NCBI GenBank assembly: GCA_028293775.1
Contig: JAQGOD010000057.1
Location: 1 to 10,504 of the forward strand
Source of the DNA: Gammaproteobacteria bacterium
GTDB taxonomy: Bacteria > Pseudomonadota > Gammaproteobacteria > Steroidobacterales > Steroidobacteraceae
Reading direction: 5' to 3'
DNA length: 10,504 nucleotides
Below the pieces are notes generated by a model. That model had not been told where the DNA came from. It saw nothing but the letters and a program-made list of their open reading frames with translations, and did no database searches. Position numbers and translations under genes: made by a program. Shown here piece by piece: positions 1 to 6,448 of this stretch (position 1 is the first letter of the stretch; each line of letters opens with the position of its first letter).

Positions 1-1007
1 TCACCTGGATACTGGAGCATGCGGGGCTCGAGCCGGGGTTTTTGGTGGGCGGCATACCGAGCAATTTCGACTGCAGCGCGCGCTTGGGCAAGCCGCCTTT
101 CTTCGTTATCGAGGCCGATGAGTACGACACCGCCTTTTTCGACAAGCGCGCCAAGTTCGTCCACTACCGTCCGCGCACGGCCATCCTGAATAATCTGGAA
201 TACGATCATGCGGATATTTATCCGGACGTAGCTTCCATCCGCCGGCAATTCAACCAATTGCTGCGCACGGTGCCGCGGGCGGGCAGATTGATCGTGAACG
301 GCGAAGATGCAGAGCTCAAGAGAACGTTGAGCGAGGGTTGCTGGACTCCGAGCGAATTCTTTTCGTTGCAAAAGGCGGGCGCCGACTGGACAGCACACAT
401 CGCTGACGAATCGGCCGCGAGCCGATTCGACGTGCATTTCAAAGGCCGCGCCGTTGCCGAGGTGACGTGGGAGTTGATCGGCGAACACAATGTCATGAAT
501 GCCTTGGCGGCGATCGCCGCGGCGAATCACGTGGGCGTTGCTCCCGAAAGCGCCGCGCGCGCGCTCAATGCGTTTCGCGGCGTCAAGCGCCGCATGGAGG
601 TGCGCGGCGTGGTGAAGGGCGTAACGGTCTATGATGACTTCGCGCATCATCCCACGGCCATCGAGACCACATTGCGCGGCTTGCGCGCACGCGTGGGCCT
701 GGCACGCATCATTGCCGTGGTGGAGCCGCGCTCCAATACCATGAAGCTGGGCGTGCATCGTGACGAACTGGCGCCGGCATTGGCGGCGGCCGACAAGACC
801 TGGTTCCTCAATCCAAAGGACTTGGGCTGGGATTTCGCCGCTGCGGTGGCGCCCATGGGCGATCGGGCTAGCCTCGCGGATACGGTCGATGCGCTGGTGC
901 AAGGATTGGTTAAAGAGGCCGGGGACGGCGACCAGATCCTGGTGATGAGCAACGGCGGCTTCGGTGGACTGCACGAAAAGTTGCTCGCGGCGCTGCAGGC
1001 CCGGTGA
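1..1007 (+). CDS. mpl: UDP-N-acetylmuramate:L-alanyl-gamma-D-glutamyl-meso-diaminopimelate ligase (Mpl), 5'-truncated by window edge
   Basis: Mpl is a cytoplasmic Mur-ligase paralogue. It joins the recycled tripeptide L-Ala-gamma-D-Glu-meso-DAP to UDP-MurNAc with ATP, returning turned-over cell wall to peptidoglycan synthesis. The reading frame is open from the first complete codon at position 3, so the gene enters from the left. About 334 C-terminal residues of a family of roughly 450-460 are present, and the N-terminal P-loop (GTHGKT-type) lies outside. Visible family motifs include VGGIPSNFDCSARLG, VIEADEYDTAFFDKR followed by LNNLEYDHADIY (central ligase domain), GEHNVMNALAAIAAA, VYDDFAHHPTAIETTL (C-terminal domain) and the near-terminal ILVMSNGGFGGLHEKLL. 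DEYD and the YDDFAHHPTA stretch separate Mpl from MurC. It stops at TGA 1005-1007, overlapping the start of the LON-domain gene. The in-frame TTG at 42 is internal, because recognisable Mpl sequence (TWILEHAG) precedes it. Confidence 0.96.
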   Translation, partial: TWILEHAGLEPGFLVGGIPSNFDCSARLGKPPFFVIEADEYDTAFFDKRAKFVHYRPRTAILNNLEYDHADIYPDVASIRRQFNQLLRTVPRAGRLIVNGEDAELKRTLSEGCWTPSEFFSLQKAGADWTAHIADESAASRFDVHFKGRAVAEVTWELIGEHNVMNALAAIAAANHVGVAPESAARALNAFRGVKRRMEVRGVVKGVTVYDDFAHHPTAIETTLRGLRARVGLARIIAVVEPRSNTMKLGVHRDELAPALAAADKTWFLNPKDLGWDFAAAVAPMGDRASLADTVDALVQGLVKEAGDGDQILVMSNGGFGGLHEKLLAALQAR

Positions 1008-1591
1008 TGTCCGCGCCGCCCTCCATCCCATTATTTCCGCTCAACATCGTGCTATTCCCAGGCGGTCCTCTGCCGCTGCGTATTTTTGAAACGCGGTACA
1101 TGGACATGGTGCGAAGCTGCATGCGGCAAGACCAGCGCTTCGGCGTGGCCTTGATCCGCGAGGGCAGCGAAGTCGGCCCCGCCGAGACTTTTGATGTGGG
1201 CACGATGGCGAAAATCGTCGATTTTCATCAGCTCTCCGATGGGTTTCTCGGCCTCTCTTGCGTCGGCGAGCGGCGCTTTCGCATCACGAGCCGCAGCCGG
1301 CAAGCCGACGGATTGAACATGGCGCAAGTGCAGTGCTTGGAAGAGGAAGCTGCAACGCCCGTGCCGGAGCGGCACGCGCATTTAGCCGAGCTGCTGAAAA
1401 CGGTGTTGCCGGAGCTGGGCGAGGTCTATGTCGGCATGGAGATGCAGCTTGAAAATGCGGCGTGGGTAGGATTTCGCCTTGCGGAAATTCTGCCCATACC
1501 CGCGGCGGAAAAACAATTCTGCCTGGAACTTACCGATCCGATCCAGCGGCTAGACCTGTTGAGTCCTTTGGCGCGCCAGGGGAACCCATAG
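1007..1591 (+). CDS. Stand-alone LON substrate-binding (Lon N-terminal) domain protein
   Basis: A 194-residue protein made almost wholly of the LON substrate-binding domain (PF02190 type). The fold starts at once: PLFPLNIVLFPGGPLPLRIF at residues 9-28 followed by ETRYMDMV, then FGVALI, a GT-A-KIVDF strand and SCVGERRFRI. It has no AAA+ ATPase and no Ser-Lys protease domain, so it is not Lon itself. Such single-domain proteins are widespread in proteobacteria and their role is mostly unknown; binding unfolded or specific polypeptides is the family-based guess. I chose ATG 1007, which shares one base with the mpl stop, because the AGG at 997-999 lies 7 bases upstream. GTG 1004 (4-base overlap) is the alternative and adds one residue. 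Either way it is probably translationally coupled to mpl. Its last 42 bases overlap the 3' end of the convergent CPBP gene. Confidence 0.9.
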   Translation: MSAPPSIPLFPLNIVLFPGGPLPLRIFETRYMDMVRSCMRQDQRFGVALIREGSEVGPAETFDVGTMAKIVDFHQLSDGFLGLSCVGERRFRITSRSRQADGLNMAQVQCLEEEAATPVPERHAHLAELLKTVLPELGEVYVGMEMQLENAAWVGFRLAEILPIPAAEKQFCLELTDPIQRLDLLSPLARQGNP

Positions 1592-2452
1592 CCCGCGCGA
1601 TAGCCACAGCGCGCCGGCTATACATGCACCCCACGGCAGCATCCAAAACCCCAGCAACCCGTCGAAGCGGCCGACCCAAAATGAATCGCGCGCCGCCTCG
1701 CCGCTGGTGGTTGCCTCCTGCAGCATGCGCAGCACCACGACCCAACCGGCGTGCAGCCCGATTGCCACGGCAATGTTGCCGGTGAGAACACGCGTGAGGC
1801 TCAGGATCAGTCCCACGGCCAGCCAGGAGAGAAACGAATCGAATACCAGCGAAGGCTGCGATAAGGGCGAGAAAGAGCGCAACAGCAAATCGAAGCCGCT
1901 GCCCCAACCCACATCGTCCGGCGCGATCCTGGCCTTGGCGAAAAAATGCAGCACGGCGAATAACGGGGCGGTGAGCAGGGCCGCCATCCACGATCCCGAT
2001 TCGCTCTCGATGGCCGTATGCATGGCGCCGCGCATGACGGTTTCCTCGAGGAGCGCGACCGCGATCCCGGAAGCGAGGCCCATCATAAAGATGCGCACAA
2101 AGTTGAGCGCCGTCGGACCAAAGTCGGGGCTGACAACCCGCAGGTGCGTCGACAACAAGAACCACGCGCCGACGCCCGCGCTCATCATCCCGATGACTCC
2201 CCACAGAAAGCTCACCTTGAGAAATCGGCGCCACGGCAAGCCGTAGCCGAAATCGCGCTTGCGCGTCAGCTTCAAGTGCCGGCATAGCCATACCAGTTCC
2301 GCGATCAGCACCAGCATCGCCACGCGGCTGGCGACTCGATGAAATGCGAAGTGGGCGAAGGTGGCCGTGGCTTCGTAGGCCGGATAGGCGATCAGCGCAC
2401 CGATCAGCCCGGCGAGCACTATCGCACCCACGAACCAGGCAAAGGCGCGCAT
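1550..2452 (-). CDS. CPBP-family intramembrane metalloprotease (CAAX protease / Abi type)
   Basis: A 300-residue polytopic membrane protein with hydrophobic segments around residues 8-24, 43-57, 80-101, 117-135, 154-170, 205-222 and 266-284. Motif 1 is EETVMR (E136, E137, R141), the EExxxR glutamate pair of CPBP intramembrane proteases. Motif 2 is FAVLH (F165, H169), matching FxxxH. A third histidine occurs in GLHAGW (H234), but the Asn/Asp usually found four residues later is Val238, so catalysis is not assured. The family includes CAAX prenyl proteases and bacteriocin-immunity proteins; the substrate here is unknown. ATG 2452 shares one base with the hemL stop (TAATG) and I see no Shine-Dalgarno, so translation probably depends on hemL. 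It is the last gene of the cpxR-cpxA-hemL run and ends inside the convergent LON-domain gene. Confidence 0.88.
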   Translation of the reverse strand: MRAFAWFVGAIVLAGLIGALIAYPAYEATATFAHFAFHRVASRVAMLVLIAELVWLCRHLKLTRKRDFGYGLPWRRFLKVSFLWGVIGMMSAGVGAWFLLSTHLRVVSPDFGPTALNFVRIFMMGLASGIAVALLEETVMRGAMHTAIESESGSWMAALLTAPLFAVLHFFAKARIAPDDVGWGSGFDLLLRSFSPLSQPSLVFDSFLSWLAVGLILSLTRVLTGNIAVAIGLHAGWVVVLRMLQEATTSGEAARDSFWVGRFDGLLGFWMLPWGACIAGALWLSRGLWVPLARQRTQQV

Positions 2453-3723
2453 TAATTCAAAGAGGCGAAGACGCGCGCGGCGGCGACGGCGGTAGTTTCG
2501 ATGTCGGCCGCAGTATGCGCCGCCGACAAAAATCCCGCTTCGAATGCGGAGGGTGCGAGGTAAATCCCTTCGCTCAGCATGCCGTGGAAGAACCGCTTGA
2601 AGCGCTCGACATCGCAGGCCATGACTTTGGCATAGCGATCGACGTCGCGTTCGGACGTGAAGAAAAATCCAAACATGCCGCAGACGTGATTCGTGGCGAG
2701 CGCGACGCCGGCGCCGGCTGCCGCCGTCGCCAGCCGTTCCACCAAGATGTCGGTCATGGCGCTCAGGTGTTGGTGGAATCCGGGCGCGCTGATGAGTTGA
2801 AGCGTGGTCAGGCCGGCAATCATCGCCACGGGATTTCCGGACAACGTTCCCGCCTGGTACACCGGGCCCAACGGCGCCAGCTGCTGCATGATGTCGCGCC
2901 GGCCGCCGAAGGCGCCCACCGGCATGCCGCCGCCGATGATCTTGCCGAGCGTGGTCAGGTCCGGCCGCACGCCGTACAAGGACTGCGCACCGCCCAATGC
3001 CACGCGAAAGCCGGTCATCACTTCATCGAAAATCAGCACCGCCCCGACCCGGTCGCATTCGCGGCGCAGCGTCTGCAAAAAATCCGCTGCCGGCGGCACG
3101 CAATTCATGTTGCCCGCGACCGGCTCGACGATGACGCAGGCTACCTGCTCGCCGATTTGCTTGAACACTCTTTGGACTTGCTCGATATCGTTGTAGTTGA
3201 GGGTGACGGTGTGGATCGCCAGTGCCTTAGGCACGCCGGGCGAGGTGGGTACGCCCAAGGTCAAGGCGCCCGAGCCGGCCTTGATCAGCAGCGAGTCGGA
3301 GTGACCGTGATAGCAACCTTCGAACTTGACGATGGTGTCGCGCCCCGTGAAGCCGCGGGCCAGCCGGATGGCGCTCATGGTTGCCTCGGTGCCGGAACTG
3401 ACGAAGCGCACCAGCTCGATGGACGGCATGAGTTCGATCACGCGCCGAGCCAGCTTGGTTTCGAGCTCCGTGGGGGCGCCGAAGCTCAAACCGTCGGCAG
3501 CGACTTCTTGCACGGCCTTGATCACTTGTGGATCCGCGTGGCCCAATATCATCGGGCCCCATGAACCGACGTAATCGATGTAGCGCCGATCATCGGCGCT
3601 GAACACATAGGGGCCCTTGGCCTTCTTGAAGAAAATCGGCTCTCCGCCGACTCCGCGAAAAGCTCGTACAGGCGAGTTGACGCCGCCGGGGATGTATTTG
3701 CAGGCTTCTTGAAACAGGCTCAT
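2452..3723 (-). CDS. hemL: Glutamate-1-semialdehyde 2,1-aminomutase
   Basis: HemL is a cytoplasmic PLP-dependent class III aminotransferase-fold enzyme. It converts glutamate-1-semialdehyde to 5-aminolevulinate, the last step of the C5 route that feeds heme and other tetrapyrroles. The 423-residue length is normal. Diagnostic blocks are [12 protein letters not shown] near the N-terminus (12-22), [15 protein letters not shown] (109-123), the cofactor-phosphate and ring contacts around [10 protein letters not shown] (134-143), [10 protein letters not shown] with Asp233, and [18 protein letters not shown] with the Schiff-base Lys261. The NSPVRAF N-terminus distinguishes it from other class III aminotransferases. 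It begins 11 bases after the histidine kinase stop with only a weak Shine-Dalgarno and ends overlapping the CPBP gene start. Placement directly behind a CpxRA-like pair is the odd point; the enzyme itself looks intact. Confidence 0.98.
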   Translation of the reverse strand: MSLFQEACKYIPGGVNSPVRAFRGVGGEPIFFKKAKGPYVFSADDRRYIDYVGSWGPMILGHADPQVIKAVQEVAADGLSFGAPTELETKLARRVIELMPSIELVRFVSSGTEATMSAIRLARGFTGRDTIVKFEGCYHGHSDSLLIKAGSGALTLGVPTSPGVPKALAIHTVTLNYNDIEQVQRVFKQIGEQVACVIVEPVAGNMNCVPPAADFLQTLRRECDRVGAVLIFDEVMTGFRVALGGAQSLYGVRPDLTTLGKIIGGGMPVGAFGGRRDIMQQLAPLGPVYQAGTLSGNPVAMIAGLTTLQLISAPGFHQHLSAMTDILVERLATAAAGAGVALATNHVCGMFGFFFTSERDVDRYAKVMACDVERFKRFFHGMLSEGIYLAPSAFEAGFLSAAHTAADIETTAVAAARVFASLN

Positions 3724-3734
3724 GGTCGAGCACT

Positions 3735-5087
3735 CTAAACAGCGATGGCACTCTCGGGCAAGCTGAGTAGGATTTCCAAGCCGGCGCCGGGCGTATTGGC
3801 GGCACGGCTCAAGCCCCCGTGAGCCTTCATGACCTGGGCGGTAATGGCAAGCCCGATGCCTTCGCCGCCGCTATCGCGGTCGCGTGATTCGGCTACTCGG
3901 TAGAAGGGCTCGAAGATGCGTTCCAGCTCAGCCGGGGGCACGCCGGGCCCGCAATCACGAATTCGGATTTCCAACCCCGTTGTTGCCCGCGCCACCATCA
4001 CGTCGACCACAGCACCTTCCGGACTGTAGCGAACCGCGTTGCGCAGCACGTTCTCGATCGCGCTTCGCAGCAGCTCGCGGTTGCCCAGCACGGCCTCGTT
4101 GGATGCGCCCTGCAAATTCACCTTGCAATTTTTCACGGCGGCTTCGAAATTGGCATCGCGCACGACATCTTCGATCACCTCGTCGAGCTCGAACGGCTCG
4201 CGCGCCAGCATCGCATCGGTGCCGTGCAGCCGCGCCAGTTTGAGCACTTGGCTGATCATGGCGTCCAAGCGTTCAAGCTCGCGTTCCAATCGATCCAGCT
4301 GGCGCGAACAATCCGCGGGCGGCTGGCGGGCGAGGCCTAAAGCCACGCGCATTCTCGCCAACGGTGAGCGCAACTCGTGGGAGATGTCGCGCAACAGCTG
4401 CGTGGTCGCGCTGCGATTGGCACGCAACTGATCGGCCATGGCGTCGAAGTCGCGGGCCAGCACGGCCAGTTCGTCCTTGCGGCCTTCCAGGCCGGCACTG
4501 ACGCGCACATCGAGATTTTCCGAGGCCAGAGCCTGCGCGCCTGCTTGAATGCGCCGAATGGGCGAGGTTAGATGATCTGCCAGCCACCAGCTGGTCAGCG
4601 CACTGACCACGAGCGCGATGCCGAGGATGGTCAGCGAAATCTCCGGCAGGCTGAGCGCACCGAAAATGCTGCGGCGGTGCGCCGCCTGCACGACGCTATA
4701 AACGGATCCGTCCGGAGCGATGATCTGCGGGGCCGCGCGCGAGGGCCGAAAATTGCCGGGGACCGGATCGCGGTTAAAGGACTCGAGGCGGCGCTGCGCG
4801 CTTTCGGGCATGCGTCTGCCAAGAATATCCTGGCCGTCCGAACCCACGACGAAAAGCTCCCGGTCGCCCAGCGCTTTGCGGCCGGCTTCGAGCCAGGTTT
4901 TTAATTCGGCCAGCCCGCCGCGCGCGAGTATCTCCGATGCCTGAATGGCCGGCGCGGGACGGCGCTGTGAGTCCAAGGGCTCGTTGTCGCGCGACACGAT
5001 CGTATAGGTCGTGGCAATGCTGCTGCCGACGATCAGCGTCATCGCCAGCAAGAACAGCAGGAAAATTCTCAGGAAAAGGCTATGCAT
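3735..5087 (-). CDS. cpxA: CpxA-like envelope-stress sensor histidine kinase
   Basis: A 450-residue inner-membrane sensor kinase. TM1 spans about residues 7-30, a periplasmic sensor region about 31-147, and TM2 about 148-170. A HAMP linker with its proline ([10 protein letters not shown]) starts near 175. The DHp domain holds the phospho-accepting His237 in [17 protein letters not shown]. The catalytic domain has the N box [12 protein letters not shown] (Asn346, Asn350), G1 box DCGPGVP (378-384), F box FEPFYR (392-397) and a G2 loop [10 protein letters not shown]. The stretch [14 protein letters not shown] closely recalls enteric CpxA, and gene order (regulator first, LTXXQ protein divergent) agrees. 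Start ATG 5087 lies within the regulator's last codons (8-base overlap), implying coupled synthesis of the pair. The periplasmic region is not recognisably similar to a known ligand domain, so the signal is unknown. The cpxA name rests on motifs and context only. Confidence 0.88.
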   Translation of the reverse strand: MHSLFLRIFLLFLLAMTLIVGSSIATTYTIVSRDNEPLDSQRRPAPAIQASEILARGGLAELKTWLEAGRKALGDRELFVVGSDGQDILGRRMPESAQRRLESFNRDPVPGNFRPSRAAPQIIAPDGSVYSVVQAAHRRSIFGALSLPEISLTILGIALVVSALTSWWLADHLTSPIRRIQAGAQALASENLDVRVSAGLEGRKDELAVLARDFDAMADQLRANRSATTQLLRDISHELRSPLARMRVALGLARQPPADCSRQLDRLERELERLDAMISQVLKLARLHGTDAMLAREPFELDEVIEDVVRDANFEAAVKNCKVNLQGASNEAVLGNRELLRSAIENVLRNAVRYSPEGAVVDVMVARATTGLEIRIRDCGPGVPPAELERIFEPFYRVAESRDRDSGGEGIGLAITAQVMKAHGGLSRAANTPGAGLEILLSLPESAIAV

Positions 5088-5820
5088 GCGCCCAAGTGAG
5101 GGTATAACCCGAACCGCGCACGTTCTTGATTTCCGGATTCTTGCCGGTCTCCAGATCGAGTTTGCGGCGCAAGTTGCTGATGTGGGTGTCGATGCTGCGA
5201 TCGTAGGCCGCCAACTTGCGGCCCAGGGCCTGCTCGGTCATCGCGTCGCGCGAAATGACCTGGCCCGCCGAGCGCATGAGCAATTCCAGTACGCGAAATT
5301 CCGCGCCCGTGAGCGCCACCGGCTTCTCTGCCACGTGCACTTGACGAGTGCCGGTATTCAAGACGATGGGTCCCACCGCAAGCTCGTCGGGCACGCTGCC
5401 GCGCAGCGGCCGGTTGTTGGCGCGGCGCAGAATGGCGCGAATCCGCGCCACCAATTCGCGTGGATTGAAGGGCTTGCTCAAGTAGTCATCCGCACCCAAT
5501 TCCAGGCCGACAATGCGGTCGACATCGTCACCGCGCGCGGTGAGCATGAGTATGGGCGTGGTATACGAGGCGCCCAGCGTGCGCATCACATCGAAGCCGC
5601 CGACGCTCGGCAACATCACATCCAGAATCACGATCTCGAAGTCATCGGTTTGCAATGCCGCCAGCGCATCGCCGCCGTCATGCACGCTCCTCACCTCGAA
5701 GTGTTCGGCGCTCAAGTATTCGGACAGCATTTGGCACAGCTCGCGGTCGTCATCGACCAGCAGCACGCGCGGCGTGCGTGCGGCGTCGGAATCGGCGGGC
5801 GGTGCAGTGCTATTCGTCAT
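5080..5820 (-). CDS. cpxR: CpxR-like OmpR/PhoB-family response regulator
   Basis: A 246-residue two-domain transcription factor. The receiver domain (about 17-134) has the acidic pocket in LLVDDDREL (Asp23-25), the phospho-acceptor Asp67 in VILDVMLP, Thr94 in MLTARG and Lys116 in YLSKPFNPRELVARIRAILR. The C-terminal winged helix (about 148-243) contains LTGAEFRVLELL, the recognition-helix region AYDRSIDTHISNLRRKL and the wing VRGSGYTLTW. VDDDREL, the GLELGADDYL-KPFN run and LGRKL--YDRSIDTHISNLRRKL strongly resemble enteric CpxR. ATG 5820 is chosen because AGGGG (minus strand, 5828-5832) sits 7 bases upstream and the receiver begins soon after; the frame stays open to 6048, but that extension is not receiver-like and runs into the divergent gene. 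Phosphorylation is expected from the overlapping CpxA-like kinase. Targets are unknown, although the divergent LTXXQ gene is the obvious candidate. Confidence 0.92.
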   Translation of the reverse strand: MTNSTAPPADSDAARTPRVLLVDDDRELCQMLSEYLSAEHFEVRSVHDGGDALAALQTDDFEIVILDVMLPSVGGFDVMRTLGASYTTPILMLTARGDDVDRIVGLELGADDYLSKPFNPRELVARIRAILRRANNRPLRGSVPDELAVGPIVLNTGTRQVHVAEKPVALTGAEFRVLELLMRSAGQVISRDAMTEQALGRKLAAYDRSIDTHISNLRRKLDLETGKNPEIKNVRGSGYTLTWAHA

Positions 5821-5827
5821 ATCGGTA

Positions 5828-5832
5828 CCCCT
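5828..5832 (-). promoter_or_regulatory. Shine-Dalgarno of the CpxR-like gene
   Basis: On the minus strand this reads AGGGG and lies 7 bases before ATG 5820. It is the only good ribosome-binding sequence near the candidate starts of this frame and fixes the start of the response regulator. Confidence 0.65.
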
Positions 5833-5906
5833 ACTCTGGCACAGCCGGCGCCTCCTGACGCGCAGGCCGCGCGGATTTGCAATTCTTAACAGACCCCTGT
5901 GCCGCC

Positions 5907-5923
5907 TGTGACACATGTTCACA
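5907..5923. repeat. Inverted repeat TGTGA-N7-TCACA, possible operator
   Basis: TGTGA at 5907-5911 and TCACA at 5919-5923 form perfect 5-base arms around a 7-base centre. It resembles a CRP/FNR-type dyad, but the spacer is one base longer than the usual N6, so binding by CRP is doubtful. A direct repeat CCTGTG (5896-5901 and 5905-5910) abuts and overlaps the left arm. It lies near the middle of the divergent region, where one bound protein could influence both directions. It may also be chance. Confidence 0.35.
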
Positions 5924-5964
5924 CGGTGCGAGCTTAGGATAGCCGTACCTCTTTTTAACTGCAT

Positions 5965-5969
5965 GGGAG
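5965..5969 (+). promoter_or_regulatory. Shine-Dalgarno of the CpxP/Spy-like gene
   Basis: GGGAG lies 5 bases before ATG 5975 and decides this start over the in-frame ATGs at 5963 and 5915. The resulting protein also begins directly with a clean signal peptide. Confidence 0.65.
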
Positions 5970-5974
5970 CACTT

Positions 5975-6448
5975 ATGAAATCGAATCGCACTTGGCTCGC
6001 CGCCGGCGTGCTCGCGGCCGGGGCCCTGATAGCGGGAGCGGCCGGCACCTCGATCGCGGCGCAGGACGATACCGCCGCAGCGCCGGGTGCGCACGGGCCG
6101 CGCGGCGGGCGTCATGGGCATGATGGCATGGGCAAGCTCTTGGCCCAGCTTAACTTGACCGCACAGCAGCAGGCTTCCGTCAAAGCCATCCTGGCCAACG
6201 CCCAGCCGCAAATGAAGACCCTTCATCAGGAACTGCGCGCCAATAGGCAGAAGCTGCAGCAAACACAGCCGAATGACCCCAACTACGCCAACGTCCTGGC
6301 GCAAGTGACGCAGGACGACGGCGCGCTGCATTCCCAGATGATCACGCAACATGAATCGGTGCGCGCACAAGTGTTCAAGGTGCTGACGCCGGCGCAGCAA
6401 CAGCAGCTGGCCGCGCTCCAGGCCCAGGCGCAGGGGCACCAGCACTAG
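5975..6448 (+). CDS. Periplasmic LTXXQ-motif protein, CpxP/Spy family
   Basis: A 157-residue exported protein. It has a basic N-terminus (MKSNR), a hydrophobic core at about 7-23 and a likely signal peptidase I site in TSIAAQDD near residues 28-29. The mature part opens with an Ala/Gly/His-rich stretch (35-52, including HGPRGGRHGHDGMG), then two copies of the family signature: LTAQQ (61-65) and LTPAQ (138-142), separated by a Gln-rich, probably helical region. CpxP and Spy are periplasmic cradle-shaped proteins: CpxP inhibits CpxA, Spy is an ATP-independent chaperone, and the related ZraP binds zinc. Divergence from a CpxRA-like pair supports a CpxP-like feedback role. The spacing and length fit Spy at least as well, so I give no gene symbol. 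The histidines could bind metal. Its TAG overlaps the convergent TraB/GumN stop. Confidence 0.88.
   Translation: MKSNRTWLAAGVLAAGALIAGAAGTSIAAQDDTAAAPGAHGPRGGRHGHDGMGKLLAQLNLTAQQQASVKAILANAQPQMKTLHQELRANRQKLQQTQPNDPNYANVLAQVTQDDGALHSQMITQHESVRAQVFKVLTPAQQQQLAALQAQAQGHQH

Larger units (their letters stand above)
5821..5974. promoter_or_regulatory. Divergent cpxP-like / cpxRA-like intergenic regulatory region
   Basis: These 154 bases separate the start codons of the response regulator (left, minus strand) and the LTXXQ protein (right, plus strand), so promoters for both transcripts must lie here or just inside the genes. I looked for tandem GTAAA repeats, the enteric CpxR box, on both strands and found no clear pair; GTTAA occurs twice on the minus strand (5886-5890 and 5955-5959) but too far apart. 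An inverted repeat is described separately at 5907-5923. Candidate -10 hexamers are weak (TAGGAT at 5935-5940 on plus, TTAAGA on minus), and I cannot assign either promoter with confidence. Autoregulation by the CpxR-like protein is inferred from gene order only. Confidence 0.55.

Noticed and set aside
2344..3564. Long plus-strand open frame (406 codons) opposite hemL
   Set aside because: It is antisense to an intact, unmistakable hemL, and its translation is Arg/His/Asp-rich with no family motifs. GC-rich codon bias produces such shadows.
5011..5889. Long plus-strand open frame (292 codons) opposite the CpxR-like gene and kinase start
   Set aside because: It lies over two well-supported genes on the other strand, with a low-complexity Ala/Gln/His composition and no recognisable domain.
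5907..5923. Calling the TGTGA/TCACA dyad a CRP site
   Set aside because: The centre is 7 bases instead of the consensus 6, so I list it only as an inverted repeat.
5821..6048. N-terminal extension of the CpxR-like frame up to 6048
   Set aside because: The extension is not receiver-like, overlaps the signal peptide of the divergent gene and ignores the good AGGGG site before ATG 5820.
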